From Sphingobacterium sp. ML3W (lineage in GTDB: Bacteria > Bacteroidota > Bacteroidia > Sphingobacteriales > Sphingobacteriaceae): a DNA stretch of 64,000 bases. Made by a program: the position numbers and the translations under genes. The notes beneath the pieces are model-generated. The model was not told the origin of the DNA. It worked only from the letters and a program-made list of their open reading frames with translations, and searched no databases. Positions 42,323 through 52,500 of this stretch are shown piece by piece. Where the stretch lies: positions 4,092,001 through 4,156,000 of the forward strand of contig NZ_CP107036.1 of NCBI RefSeq assembly GCF_029542085.1, written 5' to 3'. Each line of letters opens with the position of its first letter. Position 1 is the first letter of the stretch.

Positions 42323-42377
42323 ATTACAATTATTTATTATTCATCCAAAAAAATTGCTATTTATTGGCGATGAAGCT

Positions 42378-42420
42378 ATCAGGTTTTCTCATCTCATTAT
42401 TTGACCTGAGAAAACCTGAT
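42378..42420. terminator. long inverted repeat between msrA and pruA
   Basis: A 14-bp perfect stem (ATCAGGTTTTCTCA with TGAGAAAACCTGAT) and a 15-base loop, 77 bases after the msrA stop. No T-run follows on the minus strand, so it may be a terminator of a weak kind or an mRNA-stabilising hairpin. Confidence 0.45.
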
Positions 42421-42496
42421 GGTTTCAACTTATTAGCACCACACTAAATGGTGCCAATAGGAGTAAAATTACCTTAAATTTTATGAATACCCAAAG

Positions 42497-43150
42497 TTAC
42501 TCTCCTTCTTTGAGCACCTTGGAAAAGATACGTTTAAATTTTTCCAATTTCGGTTTAATAACCAATTGACAATATGGTTCCTTACCATTTAACCTATAAT
42601 AGTCTTGATGATAGCCCTCTGCGGGATAAAATACAGCTGTTGGTACGACCTCAGTTACGATCGGTTCATTATAGACTTTCTCATTATTCAGAGCCGCGAT
42701 ATAAAACTGGACTTTATCCAGCTGCTCCTTGCTATGGACAAATATGGCCGAGCGGTATTGTGTCCCTACATCATCCCCCTGACGGTTGAGTTGTGTAGGG
42801 TCGTGCGCGATAAAAAAGGCCTCCAATAGCTTATCATAACTGATCACTTTCGGATCATAAATAATATTAGTTGCCTCAGCATGCCCCGTATTACCTGTAC
42901 AGACCTGAGCATAGCTGGGATTTGCTACCCATCCGCCTGTATATCCGGAAACAACCTTGTGTACACCTCTCAACTCCTTAAACTGTGCTTCAGTACACCA
43001 AAAACAACCTGCAGCAAATGTTGCGGTATCTAAGCTCCCTACACTTTTTTCCGGTAGTTTAGAAAAGTCCGTTTTCGCAGTCTTTGGCTCTTGAGCACGA
43101 CAAGCGCTCAACAAAAAAATAGCTGTAAAAATTATAATAATATCTTTCAT
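42497..43150 (-). CDS. msrA: peptide-methionine (S)-S-oxide reductase, lipoprotein
   Basis: Repairs oxidised methionine. 217 residues with a lipoprotein signal (lipobox LLSAC, Cys at about 17), so it probably acts outside the cytoplasm. The catalytic motif GCFWCTEAQF is near residue 48, then GYTGG and HAEATNI near 90. A resolving Cys may be in EPYCQLVI near the C-terminus. No msrB fused or adjacent. Confidence 0.93.
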   Translation of the reverse strand: MKDIIIIFTAIFLLSACRAQEPKTAKTDFSKLPEKSVGSLDTATFAAGCFWCTEAQFKELRGVHKVVSGYTGGWVANPSYAQVCTGNTGHAEATNIIYDPKVISYDKLLEAFFIAHDPTQLNRQGDDVGTQYRSAIFVHSKEQLDKVQFYIAALNNEKVYNEPIVTEVVPTAVFYPAEGYHQDYYRLNGKEPYCQLVIKPKLEKFKRIFSKVLKEGE

Positions 43151-43280
43151 AGGTATATCATTATCTTGTGAGTCTATAACATGATTATGATCTTAAAAGA
43201 TCAGATATTTAGCATGTAAAAGCTCTCTACGTTAGGTTAAAAACAAAACAGATATTGCACACCCCTTTCATCCTTAAAGC

Positions 43281-43316
43281 AAAGAAGCGACAATAAATTC
43301 TTATTGTCGCTTCTTT
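43281..43316 (-). terminator. sod terminator
   Basis: A 16-bp perfect stem (AAAGAAGCGACAATAA) with an ATTC loop, just behind the sod stop on the minus strand. Confidence 0.75.
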
Positions 43317-43338
43317 GTGTACCTATCAAAATGGTCAA

Positions 43339-43947
43339 TTATTTTGCTGCAGCATAATTTTGTGCTACGGCATCCCAATTGATAACATTAAAGATTTCCT
43401 CCAAATAAGCTGGACGTTTATTTTGGAATTTCAAGTAGTACGCATGTTCCCAAACGTCAATACCTAAAACTGGCGTTCCTTTTACTTCAGCAACGTCCAT
43501 CAAGGGATTGTCTTGATTAGGCGTAGAAGTTACCGCTAATTTACCATCAGCGCCTACGATCAACCATGCCCAGCCTGATCCAAAACGCGTAGCACCAGCA
43601 GCTTGAAGTTGTTTTTTTAACTCATCAAATGAACCGAAAGTTGCATTGATTGCTTCCGCCAATTCACCTGTTGGAGCCCCACCAGCATTTGGACCTAAAA
43701 CTTTCCAAAACAAAGAGTGGTTGAAATGACCACCACCATTGTTGCGAACAGCTGCTGAATATTTGCTCACATTCTTGATGATATCTAATAAAGATAAGTT
43801 CTCTGCATCTGTTCCTGCGATTGCTTTATTTAAGTTGTCCACGTATGCCTGATGGTGTCTGTCATGGTGGATTTCCATTGTAGTCTTGTCAATATGTGGT
43901 TCTAATGCGTCGGCTGCGTATGGTAACGCTTCTAATTCAAATGCCAT
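43339..43947 (-). CDS. sod: superoxide dismutase (Fe/Mn type)
   Basis: Disproportionates superoxide. 202 residues with metal ligands His27 in TTMEIHHDRHHQAY region, His in NHSLFWKVLGP (near residue 77) and DVWEHAYYLKFQNKR (Asp and His near 164). The GSGWAWL strand is present. No signal peptide, so cytoplasmic. The Fe/Mn preference cannot be settled by eye. A -7 element TATATTTG lies 42 bases upstream. Confidence 0.94.
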   Translation of the reverse strand: MAFELEALPYAADALEPHIDKTTMEIHHDRHHQAYVDNLNKAIAGTDAENLSLLDIIKNVSKYSAAVRNNGGGHFNHSLFWKVLGPNAGGAPTGELAEAINATFGSFDELKKQLQAAGATRFGSGWAWLIVGADGKLAVTSTPNQDNPLMDVAEVKGTPVLGIDVWEHAYYLKFQNKRPAYLEEIFNVINWDAVAQNYAAAK

Positions 43948-43988
43948 ATCTATTTTAATTTAAATGTTTATTACTTCGTTTTTATATA

Positions 43989-43996
43989 CAAATATA
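43989..43996 (-). promoter_or_regulatory. -7 element before sod
   Basis: TATATTTG on the minus strand fits TAnnTTTG; the -33 is not clear. Confidence 0.4.
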
Positions 43997-44048
43997 ACAC
44001 AATATAGCCTGTTATGTTTTTATGTGTTACAATAAATTCAATATTTTG

Positions 44049-44516
44049 TTAGCGTTTTTGACGAAAAAATGATTTTACCAAATCGGCACATTCTTCCTGC
44101 AAAACACCTTGGGTAACGACGGTCTTCGGATGTAAAATCTTATCATGAAAATGGGAATAACCACGCTTTTCATCCTTCGCACCGTAGACAATTTTACTGA
44201 TATGTGTCCAATATGCCGCCCCGGCACACATGATACATGGTTCTATGGTCACATATAATGTACAATCGTCCAGATATTTTCCACCAAGATAATTTGCTGC
44301 TGCTGTAAAAGCCTGCATTTCGGCATGGGCCGTTACATCATTCAAGCGTTGTGTGAGATTATGCCCTTTACCGATAACACGTCCTTTATGCACGATAACA
44401 GCACCAATCGGAACCTCCCCTTCTTCGAAAGCTTTCTTTGCTTCATTTAGTGCCATGCGCATAAATGATTCATCACTATCGATTAATTGTGTTCCTTCAA
44501 AATCTATAAATGTCAT
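44049..44516 (-). CDS. tadA: tRNA adenosine deaminase-type nucleoside deaminase
   Basis: A 155-residue zinc deaminase. The zinc site is HAEMQAF (His, Glu; near residue 63) and PCIMCAGA (two Cys, near 96). It most resembles TadA, which makes inosine at wobble position 34 of tRNA-Arg; guanine deaminase is a less likely alternative. The start ATG gives 9-base spacing from the tRNA-binding-domain gene upstream, with which it may be co-transcribed. Confidence 0.85.
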   Translation of the reverse strand: MTFIDFEGTQLIDSDESFMRMALNEAKKAFEEGEVPIGAVIVHKGRVIGKGHNLTQRLNDVTAHAEMQAFTAAANYLGGKYLDDCTLYVTIEPCIMCAGAAYWTHISKIVYGAKDEKRGYSHFHDKILHPKTVVTQGVLQEECADLVKSFFRQKR

Positions 44517-44525
44517 GCCACAAAC

Positions 44526-44867
44526 TTAACTAAGTTTCGATCCATTTGGTAATTTTCTGTCCACAGAAGTCAAAATAATATCACCATTTGCATCAGCGAA
44601 TCCGGTTACCAGACACTCAGAAAAAAAATTAGCGATCTGCTTCTTTGGAAAATTCACCACTGCAACAACCTGTTTCCCGATCAGTTCCTCCTTACTATAA
44701 TGTACTGTAATCTGGGCACTGCTTTGCAATATTCCAATTTCACTTCCAAAATCAAGTTTCAATTGATAAGCTGGCTTTTTAGCTTTCGGAAAATCCTGTA
44801 CGTCCAAAATAGTTCCCACACGCAAATCTAATTTTTCGAAATCTGCCCAACCAATGGTGTCACTCAT
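44526..44867 (-). CDS. tRNA-binding domain protein, CsaA-like
   Basis: A 113-residue protein made only of the OB-fold tRNA-binding domain, as in CsaA and the C-terminus of MetRS. Motifs: FEKLDLRVGTILDVQDFPKAKKPAYQLKLDFG, then GKQVVAVVNFPKKQIANFFSECLVTG. CsaA is a chaperone/tRNA-binding protein in other bacteria. It overlaps the CsbD-like gene by 4 bases and lies 9 bases before tadA, so the three are probably one operon. Confidence 0.85.
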   Translation of the reverse strand: MSDTIGWADFEKLDLRVGTILDVQDFPKAKKPAYQLKLDFGSEIGILQSSAQITVHYSKEELIGKQVVAVVNFPKKQIANFFSECLVTGFADANGDIILTSVDRKLPNGSKLS

Positions 44868-45073
44868 AATCTATTGCTATCGATGTCCTGAATTTCCTTA
44901 CCAATTGTAAATATAATATAAGAGGGTTTGCGTTTTAAACGCGAAGAGAGTTTATGGATCAGTTTGTCTTCCTCGCCTGCTTGAAAAGCTAGATCCTCAT
45001 CGCTTAGATGGTTATACTTGCGACGGAGTTTTTCTTTCGCAACCTGCCATTGTTCTTCGTTAATTTTCAGCAT
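44864..45073 (-). CDS. CsbD-like small stress protein
   Basis: A 69-residue protein. The N-terminal part (QWQVAKEKLRRKYNHLSDEDLAFQAGEEDKLIHKLSSRL) fits the CsbD-type pattern common in Bacteroidota general-stress proteins. The tail (PSYIIFTIGKEIQDI) is less typical. The stop overlaps the next gene by 4 bases, implying translational coupling. Confidence 0.6.
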   Translation of the reverse strand: MLKINEEQWQVAKEKLRRKYNHLSDEDLAFQAGEEDKLIHKLSSRLKRKPSYIIFTIGKEIQDIDSNRL

Positions 45074-45161
45074 AACTATGATTTAGGTATAAAATTTGTA
45101 TATCTTTACCAAACTTGTGAAAGTTTGTTTAAAGATACAATATATACATAAATAAAAAATT

Positions 45162-45758
45162 ATGAAAAAGATTTTACCAGCATTACTATTGATTTGTGGT
45201 AGCGTAGCAACAGCACAAGCGCAGCTATTGCCTGGATTTGAGGTCGGTTTAAAAGGCGCCTTGAATTTTTCTAAATTTAAAAGTGATGGCAAGTATTTCA
45301 GTTCAGACAATAAAGCGGGTTATCAGGCAGGTCTTTATGGACGTGTTGGTGTATTGGGATTCCATGTTCAACCTGAGGTTTATTTAACAGGTAAAAATAC
45401 CACTGTAAAAGCAGAAAATGGAGAAACTACTGACGTTAAGTTTACAACAGTTGATATTCCTGTATTGTTAGGCAAGCGCTTTGGCTTAGGTCCAATTGGA
45501 GCGAGAATCCAGACTGGTCCAATTTTTTCGTTTAAAGTGGATGATAACCAGGATAAAATCATTGAGCAGCTGAATCCAAACAGCTACAAAAAAAGTGGTA
45601 CCTCTTGGGCTTTTGGTGTTGGTGCTGATATTTCAAGCTTACGTGTAGATCTACGCTACGAAATGGGCTTGAACAAGGTCAACAATGAGAGTCAGGCAAA
45701 TCCAAAAATCAACATGTGGAGTATTGGTTTAGGCTATAGATTATTCAGTATTCTATAG
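45162..45758 (+). CDS. outer-membrane beta-barrel protein (porin family)
   Basis: A 198-residue protein with a signal peptide (residues 1-20, ending AQAQ). The mature chain has alternating strands (GFEVGLKGALNFSKF, GFHVQPEVYLTG) and ends in an aromatic strand (WSIGLGYRLFSIL), as expected of an eight-stranded OMP-family barrel. It stands alone, with a terminator behind it. Confidence 0.8.
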   Translation: MKKILPALLLICGSVATAQAQLLPGFEVGLKGALNFSKFKSDGKYFSSDNKAGYQAGLYGRVGVLGFHVQPEVYLTGKNTTVKAENGETTDVKFTTVDIPVLLGKRFGLGPIGARIQTGPIFSFKVDDNQDKIIEQLNPNSYKKSGTSWAFGVGADISSLRVDLRYEMGLNKVNNESQANPKINMWSIGLGYRLFSIL

Positions 45759-45785
45759 TACATTAACCCGAGTATATATACCATT

Positions 45786-45818
45786 AAAAAGTCCGTTTTT
45801 ATCCAAAACGGACTTTTT
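45786..45818 (+). terminator. terminator after the beta-barrel gene
   Basis: A 14-bp stem (AAAAAGTCCGTTTT) with a TATCC loop and T-rich end. Its GTCC core resembles the sdh terminator at 49504. Confidence 0.75.
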
Positions 45819-45894
45819 ATTTTAAGAAACTTTAGAACCGTTCTAAATTATTCCTTTTTCTTGTCAAAATGGTATCATATTTAATAGCAAATAG

Positions 45895-45902
45895 TAGATT
45901 TG
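45895..45902 (+). promoter_or_regulatory. -7 element of the sdhCAB operon
   Basis: TAGATTTG fits TAnnTTTG, 28 bases before the sdhC ATG; no TTG at the right spacing. Confidence 0.4.
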
Positions 45903-45929
45903 CCTAATTAAAATTAAATTACAAGGATA

Positions 45930-46700
45930 ATGAGTAAATCAAAGCCAGTTTTCAGTTCTTCGATTGGGAAGAAGCTAATCATGAGCTTAACAGGAATCTT
46001 CCTATGTTTATTCCTAGTTGTTCACTTGGTTGGTAACTTGCAATTATTTAAAGATGATGCGGGTCTAGCGTTCAACAAATACGCTTATTTCATGACTCAC
46101 TTTACACCAATCAAAGTTGTTTCTTACTTATTGTACGCTTCGGTCATCGTTCACGTCATCTACGCCATTACATTGTCGATGAAAAACAAAGCCGCCCGTC
46201 CTATTGGTTATGCCAAATATGATGGTCAAGCAAACAGTAAATGGAATTCACGCAACATGGGTATCTTAGGTACTGTCATTTTAGTATTCCTAGCTACGCA
46301 CATGTCTAATTTTTGGTGGAAGTTTCACAATGATGAAGTACCGTACATCGAATACCGTACTGATTTGGCAACTGGACAAACAACAGCTAGAGAACTTCAA
46401 GCTTCTGAATTCCACGACTACCAAGAAACGGTAGAAAACAACGTTCAAATCTTAAAAGCAAGAGATTTGTACAAACAAGTTGACTTTGCCTTCAAAAATG
46501 TAGCTTTAGTCGCTTTATATCTTGTTGCGATGGCAGCTTTGGCATTCCACTTAATTCATGGTTTCCAATCTGCATTCCAAACTTTAGGTTTCAACCACAG
46601 AAGATATATTGGAATTATCAGAGCAATCGGAGTTTGGGTATTTGGGGTATTAATTCCTATTGGCTTTGCAATGATGCCATTGTTTTTCTTCTTTAAATAA
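45930..46700 (+). CDS. sdhC: succinate dehydrogenase cytochrome b subunit
   Basis: A 256-residue membrane anchor of complex II with five likely helices (about residues 13-32, 58-80, 104-125, 185-205 and 228-250). Heme-ligand candidates are His in LVVHLVGNLQLF, YASVIVHVIYAI, THMSNFWWKFH and LAFHLIHGFQ. The length fits the single-subunit type-B anchor of Bacteroidota rather than the SdhC/SdhD pair of proteobacteria. First gene of the sdhCAB operon. Confidence 0.92.
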   Translation: MSKSKPVFSSSIGKKLIMSLTGIFLCLFLVVHLVGNLQLFKDDAGLAFNKYAYFMTHFTPIKVVSYLLYASVIVHVIYAITLSMKNKAARPIGYAKYDGQANSKWNSRNMGILGTVILVFLATHMSNFWWKFHNDEVPYIEYRTDLATGQTTARELQASEFHDYQETVENNVQILKARDLYKQVDFAFKNVALVALYLVAMAALAFHLIHGFQSAFQTLGFNHRRYIGIIRAIGVWVFGVLIPIGFAMMPLFFFFK

Positions 46701-46758
46701 TTCAGAATCTTTTAAGATGAGGCCTTAGGCTTTATCGATCAATATAAAATTAAGAGAT

Positions 46759-48693
46759 ATGTTAGATTCAAAAGTACCAGCGGGCCCATTAGCCCAAAAG
46801 TGGTCAAATCATAAATTTAATCTTAAGTTGGTTAACCCTGCTAACAAACGTAAATTTACCGTTATCGTTGTTGGTACAGGACTTGCTGGTGCATCTGCAG
46901 CAGCATCTTTAGCTGAGTTAGGATATAATGTAATTACCTTCTGTTACCAAGATTCACCTCGTCGTGCGCACTCAATTGCGGCGCAAGGTGGTATTAACGC
47001 GGCAAAGAGCTACCAAAATGATGGTGACTCTGTGTTCCGTTTATTCTACGATACAATTAAGGGTGGTGACTACCGTTCACGTGAGGCAAATGTTTACCGT
47101 TTGGCCGAAGTATCTGTAAACATCATCGACCAATGTGTTGCGCAAGGTGTTCCTTTTGCACGTGAATATGGTGGCTTATTGGACAACCGTTCCTTCGGTG
47201 GTGCTCAGGTAAGCCGTACGTTCTATGCGCGTGGTCAAACTGGACAACAATTGTTGTTAGGCGCGTATTCAGCATTGAACCGTCAAATCAAAAAAGGAAA
47301 AGTAAAATCATATACTCGTCATGAGATGTTGGATTTGGTCATGATCGACGGTCATGCCAAAGGTATCGTAACTCGTGACTTGGTATCAGGTAAAGTTGAA
47401 ACACATGCAGCACATGCGGTATTGATGTGTACTGGTGGTTATGGTAACGTATTCTTCTTGTCTACAAATGCAATGGGATGTAACGTTACAGCAGCTTGGA
47501 GAGCACACAAACGTGGTGCTTACTTCGCTAACCCTTGTTACACTCAAATTCACCCAACTTGTATTCCTGTAACTGGAGATCACCAGTCTAAATTGACGTT
47601 GATGTCAGAGTCATTACGTAACGATGGCCGTGTATGGGTTCCTAAGACTCAAGAGATGGCTGAAAGATTACGTAAAGGTGAAATCAAAGCCAACGACATC
47701 AAAGAAGATGACAGAGATTACTTCCTGGAACGTAAATACCCTTCATTCGGTAACTTAGTACCTCGTGACGTAGCATCACGTAATGCAAAAGAAGCTGTTG
47801 ATGATGGCCGTGGTGTTGGTAAAACTGGTTTCGCAGTATTCTTGGATTTCAAAGAAGCTATTGGTCGTCTAGGCGAAGATGCTGTACGTGCTAAATATGG
47901 CAACTTATTTGACATGTACTACCAAATCACTGACGAAAACCCTTACAAACAACCAATGCGCATCTACCCTGCTGTTCACTATACAATGGGTGGTGTATGG
48001 GTAGACTACAACTTGATGACTACAATCCCAGGTTTGTATGCTTTAGGTGAGTGTAACTTCTCTGACCACGGTGCAAACCGTTTAGGTGCTTCGGCATTGA
48101 TGCAAGGTCTTGCTGATGGTTATTTCGTGATCCCTTACACTGTGGGTGATTACCTAGCTAAACTAGGTTCTTTCGCACCAGTAGATCACAGCCATCCTGC
48201 TTTCGAATCTACGCGTAAAGAGGTTGAAGAGAAAATCAATAAATTGTTATCCCTAAACGGTACACAAACTGTTGATGATATCCACAAAAAATTAGGTCTC
48301 ATCATGTGGGAATACTGTGGAATGGCGCGTACTGCTGAAGGATTACAGAAAGCACAAGGTTTGATCCAAGAGTTGAAAAAAGAATTCTGGACTAACGTCA
48401 GAGTTCTTGGAGAGAACGAAGAATTAAATCTTTCTTTAGAAAAAGCTGGCCGTGTAGCTGACTTCTTGGAATTGGGTGAATTAATGGTTGTTGATGCATT
48501 GCAACGCGCTGAGTCTTGTGGTGGTCACTTCCGCCTGGAAAGCCAAACTGAAGAAGGTGAAGCAAAACGTAATGACGAGGAGTTCGCATATGTATCTGCT
48601 TGGGAATACAAAGGAGACAATGTACCTGAGGAATTACACAAGGAAGACTTGGTATTCGAAAACGTTCAGTTAACACAAAGAAGTTATAAATAA
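46759..48693 (+). CDS. sdhA: succinate dehydrogenase flavoprotein subunit
   Basis: Oxidises succinate to fumarate and reduces FAD. 644 residues with the dinucleotide-binding GTGLAGASAAASLAELG near residue 38, the covalent FAD His71 in AHSIAAQGGINA, and the substrate-site CYTQIHPTCIP near 261. Codon use and the FxRxxGG-type motifs are typical. sdhB follows after 14 bases. Confidence 0.96.
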   Translation: MLDSKVPAGPLAQKWSNHKFNLKLVNPANKRKFTVIVVGTGLAGASAAASLAELGYNVITFCYQDSPRRAHSIAAQGGINAAKSYQNDGDSVFRLFYDTIKGGDYRSREANVYRLAEVSVNIIDQCVAQGVPFAREYGGLLDNRSFGGAQVSRTFYARGQTGQQLLLGAYSALNRQIKKGKVKSYTRHEMLDLVMIDGHAKGIVTRDLVSGKVETHAAHAVLMCTGGYGNVFFLSTNAMGCNVTAAWRAHKRGAYFANPCYTQIHPTCIPVTGDHQSKLTLMSESLRNDGRVWVPKTQEMAERLRKGEIKANDIKEDDRDYFLERKYPSFGNLVPRDVASRNAKEAVDDGRGVGKTGFAVFLDFKEAIGRLGEDAVRAKYGNLFDMYYQITDENPYKQPMRIYPAVHYTMGGVWVDYNLMTTIPGLYALGECNFSDHGANRLGASALMQGLADGYFVIPYTVGDYLAKLGSFAPVDHSHPAFESTRKEVEEKINKLLSLNGTQTVDDIHKKLGLIMWEYCGMARTAEGLQKAQGLIQELKKEFWTNVRVLGENEELNLSLEKAGRVADFLELGELMVVDALQRAESCGGHFRLESQTEEGEAKRNDEEFAYVSAWEYKGDNVPEELHKEDLVFENVQLTQRSYK

Positions 48694-48707
48694 GAAGGAA
48701 AATTATC

Positions 48708-49481
48708 ATGGCACAACATATGAATTTAACGCTGAAAGTTTGGCGTCAAAAAAATGATAAAGATAAAGGTCAATTTGTAACTTATCAGGCAAACGACATC
48801 GCTGATGATATGTCTTTCCTAGAGATGCTTGATATTGTGAATGAGGAATTGACACGTAAAGGTGAAGACCCTGTATATTTCGATCACGATTGTCGTGAAG
48901 GTATCTGTGGGATGTGTTCATTAGTAATCAATGGTCGCCCTCATGGTCCTAAAGAAGGTACTACAACATGTCAATTGCACATGCGTAGTTTCCACGATGG
49001 ACAAACGATCGTAATCGAACCTTGGAGAGCTGCTGCATTCCCAGTCTTGAAAGACCTTGCTGTTGATCGTACTGCTTTTGACCGCATTCAACAAGCCGGT
49101 GGATATGTGAATATCAATACAGGTGGTGTCCCTGATGCCAATGTCATTCCTATTCCGAAACGTATCGCTGACGAAGCTTTCGAATCTGCTACTTGTATCG
49201 GTTGTGGTGCTTGTGTTGCAGCTTGTAAAAATGCTTCTGCAATGTTATTCGTATCTGCTAAAGTATCTCAATTTGCATTATTGCCGCAAGGTCAAACTGA
49301 GCGTTACGAACGTGCACAAGCAATGGTAGATCAAATGGATGCTGAAGGATTCGGTAACTGTACCAATACAGGTGCTTGTGAAGCTGAATGTCCAGTAGGT
49401 ATTAAATTAACTAATATCGCGCGTTTGAACCGCGAGTACTTGACTGCGAAAATTTTCAAACAAGAAGAACCGCACGCTTAA
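48708..49481 (+). CDS. sdhB: succinate dehydrogenase iron-sulfur subunit
   Basis: Relays electrons from SdhA to the quinone site. 257 residues: the 2Fe-2S ligands in DCREGICGMCSL (near residue 65), the 4Fe-4S motif CIGCGACVAACKN (near 165) and a third cluster motif CTNTGACEAECPVGI (near 223). The fourth plant-type ligand positions are conserved. It ends at a strong terminator. Confidence 0.96.
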   Translation: MAQHMNLTLKVWRQKNDKDKGQFVTYQANDIADDMSFLEMLDIVNEELTRKGEDPVYFDHDCREGICGMCSLVINGRPHGPKEGTTTCQLHMRSFHDGQTIVIEPWRAAAFPVLKDLAVDRTAFDRIQQAGGYVNINTGGVPDANVIPIPKRIADEAFESATCIGCGACVAACKNASAMLFVSAKVSQFALLPQGQTERYERAQAMVDQMDAEGFGNCTNTGACEAECPVGIKLTNIARLNREYLTAKIFKQEEPHA

Positions 49482-49503
49482 GCATTTTAGAATAAAATAA
49501 TAT

Positions 49504-49540
49504 AAAAGTCCTTGCCCTGAGAAAGCAAGGACTTTTTTTT
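49504..49540 (+). terminator. sdhCAB terminator
   Basis: AAAAGTCCTTGC with GCAAGGACTTTT, a 9-base loop and a run of eight T. Confidence 0.8.
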
Positions 49541-49559
49541 ATATTTACAATAATGTAAA

Positions 49560-52500
49560 TTGACGCACGTGAATTCTGGTATAAAAATTCGTTTACTTCT
49601 ACTGATCTTAACACTATGCTTTATAGGAACAGCTATCACCATCAAAGAATCTGTTACAAATAAGGAAATACTCGACATTGATACCAAATCCCTCAATGAT
49701 TATGTTGCCAAACAGGAGAAAAAAGTAGATCGTCTTTTTAAGGATTCATTGCTTCTCAAAACATTTAAGAATTATGATCAATATCCAATAGCTGTCTATC
49801 AAGCTTTTGAAAGATATAAAAATGATGAAAAGGTTTATTTATTCCTATTTAAGGATCATGAACCAAAAATGTGGAGCACACATTTATTTGTTCCCATCAC
49901 TGATCAGGGCTTTTTAGAAAAGTCAAATTTTGTACAGGATGATAACCGCTCTTATGTCGTCCGTAAAAAAACAATCGGAAATATAAGCATACTTGCGTAT
50001 ATCCTTGTTAAGCCCTATACCAATAACAACAATCCATATTTAAACTCTTCTTTACGACGAAACTTCTTCGATACCCGGAACATTGATATTGCGTCCTATA
50101 CAGATACGGTAGCAATTAAAAACATCTATAGTAACGAGGGGTCCTACCTCTTTTCGGTGAAGCTCAAAGATGGTGACCATGAAAATATCTATACCATTCT
50201 GCAGTTCTTTTGCTGGTTGCTGGCATGGATTGCACTGTTGATATTCTTCAATAGTCTCTGTCTACACATGGCCAAGACCAAAAGGGCTTGGTGGGCAATA
50301 GCACTACTTGCGGGTGTATTTGTTCTAGTCAAATTTGCGGATCTAAAATGGAATCTACTCTCCGAAAATGCGACGTTCGCTATATTTGATTCACGCAATT
50401 ATGCCTACAATAGCTTCTTTCCTAATATTTGGTCCGTTTTATCAACCACAATATTGATTCTCTGGCTCATACTATTTATCTACTCTATCCGAAAGGAACT
50501 CAATTTCGATAAAATAAAAAGCATTCGGATCTTCAAACTACCCGTCGCGATTGCATTTATATTGAGCATTTATTTATCCTTTGCATTTTTATATGATATT
50601 GCTGGCACATTAATTACCCATTCAAATAATATCTATTTTGACTTTACCAAACTCGTTGATCTGCATTTCCTGAGCTGGGTAGATCTTGGCATTGTCGGTA
50701 TGGGTATTCTAGCATTAAATATTTACATAGACTTAGTATTGTTTATTCTTAAAAAGTTAGAACTAAAGCCCACTCAACTATTAAATATTCAACTAGCCAG
50801 TGTCATCTTTGTCATTCTCATTATTTCGATCTACATTGAAAAGAACAGCTTGGTCAATCTACTTTTGGCGTTAATTATTCTGATCAAATCCTTTGGTGAG
50901 AAGTATTTCGACAGGCATGTATTGACCAACTATATTGCCGTTTTGATCCTTTGGGCTATCATAAGTGCTATTACTCATGCACGTTTCTACCAAGAACGGG
51001 ATCTTATTGATATGAAGATATTGTTGAACAATCTGCAGTCAGAAGACGACCTAAACGCTGTTTCGCTATTCTCGGATATCGAGAGCGGTATCTCTAACGA
51101 CAAGGAATTAAAACACCTCTTTAACATCAGTCTACCCTATACCAATACAGAGGAAATCAATAACTTCATCAAGAAGAAATACTTTAGTGGATATCTCACG
51201 AAATATGAATTTAAAGCATATTATTATGATCAGAATAATATGCCATTAAACCCAAATGGCCAAAACAGAATCAATGAATATCGGGAGAAAGTAATCAATA
51301 AGTCAATAAAGGTCACTCAAAATTTTTACCGCGCCAGTGCTGAACTTGGAACACATGAATACTTTTCGATCATTCCAGTGACGATCGATCAAAACAGGAT
51401 CGTTAATGTGATCATCAATCTATCTAACAAGGATTTCAGCTACACAGTACCCTATCCTGAGATATTAACAGATATGCGCATCAACAATTCGCAATATTAT
51501 AATAAAGGAGAGTATTCGATTGCCCTATATAAAGGCGGTTCGCTGGTTACACAGTTTGGAAAATATACATATGAAAATAACCTTCGTGGATTAAAGGGTG
51601 GACCCGGAGAATACATTGAAGTGCTTGATCGAGATTCATACCTGCATATGGCCTATATTGCCAATACCTTTTCGACTTATATCATTAGCAAACAAAAACC
51701 TTCTTTCTGGGACTATGTAGCCACAACCTCTTTCTTATTTTTGGTATTTTTCATGATTTTCGTGATTTTCCATTATGCGGCGGCATTTTATATCTTTCTC
51801 AAGAATACAAAACTTACGTTCCGTAACTTGAAATATCAGTTCTATAAAATCATAAACAAAATACAGTATTCCACACGTATCCAGACCTCGATTATTTCCT
51901 CGGTTATATTAGCTATTTTGATATCAGCCGTGATTTCATATATCAGTATCAATAAACAACTCTACAATAACAACAGGAATAGCAAAGAGCGTTTTATTAT
52001 CGAACTGGGCAAGCGGTTGGAAAATATGTTAACCTCTACAGAGGAAATCCCTAATGAAGACCAGCTCACCAATATTTTAAAAACTTTATCCGAAACGATA
52101 TCGAAGGATTTCAATTTGTACTCAAAATCGGGCAAATTATTATATAGTTCCCAGCCAAGAATCTATGATCTGGAGCTGTTCTCCATGTTCATCAATCCAG
52201 CCGCGCTCAAAAATCTCTCCCTGCTTAAAAAATCAGAAACAATTGAAGATGAACGTATCGGAACGTTCCAGTTCGAGACGAGTTATGCCACAATAAGGGA
52301 CAAGGACTATAGCACGTTGGCCTATATTGGCATTCCGAATTTTTCCCTTCAAAAGGAAGAGAATATCAATAAGAACTTATTATTAAACACTATTGTTAAT
52401 ATTTATTCTTTAATTATCATAGGTTTCGGCTTTTATGCGACTTTCGTAGCCAATAGTGTGACCAATCCGCTCAGTATAATCAGTAAAAAAATATCCCAGT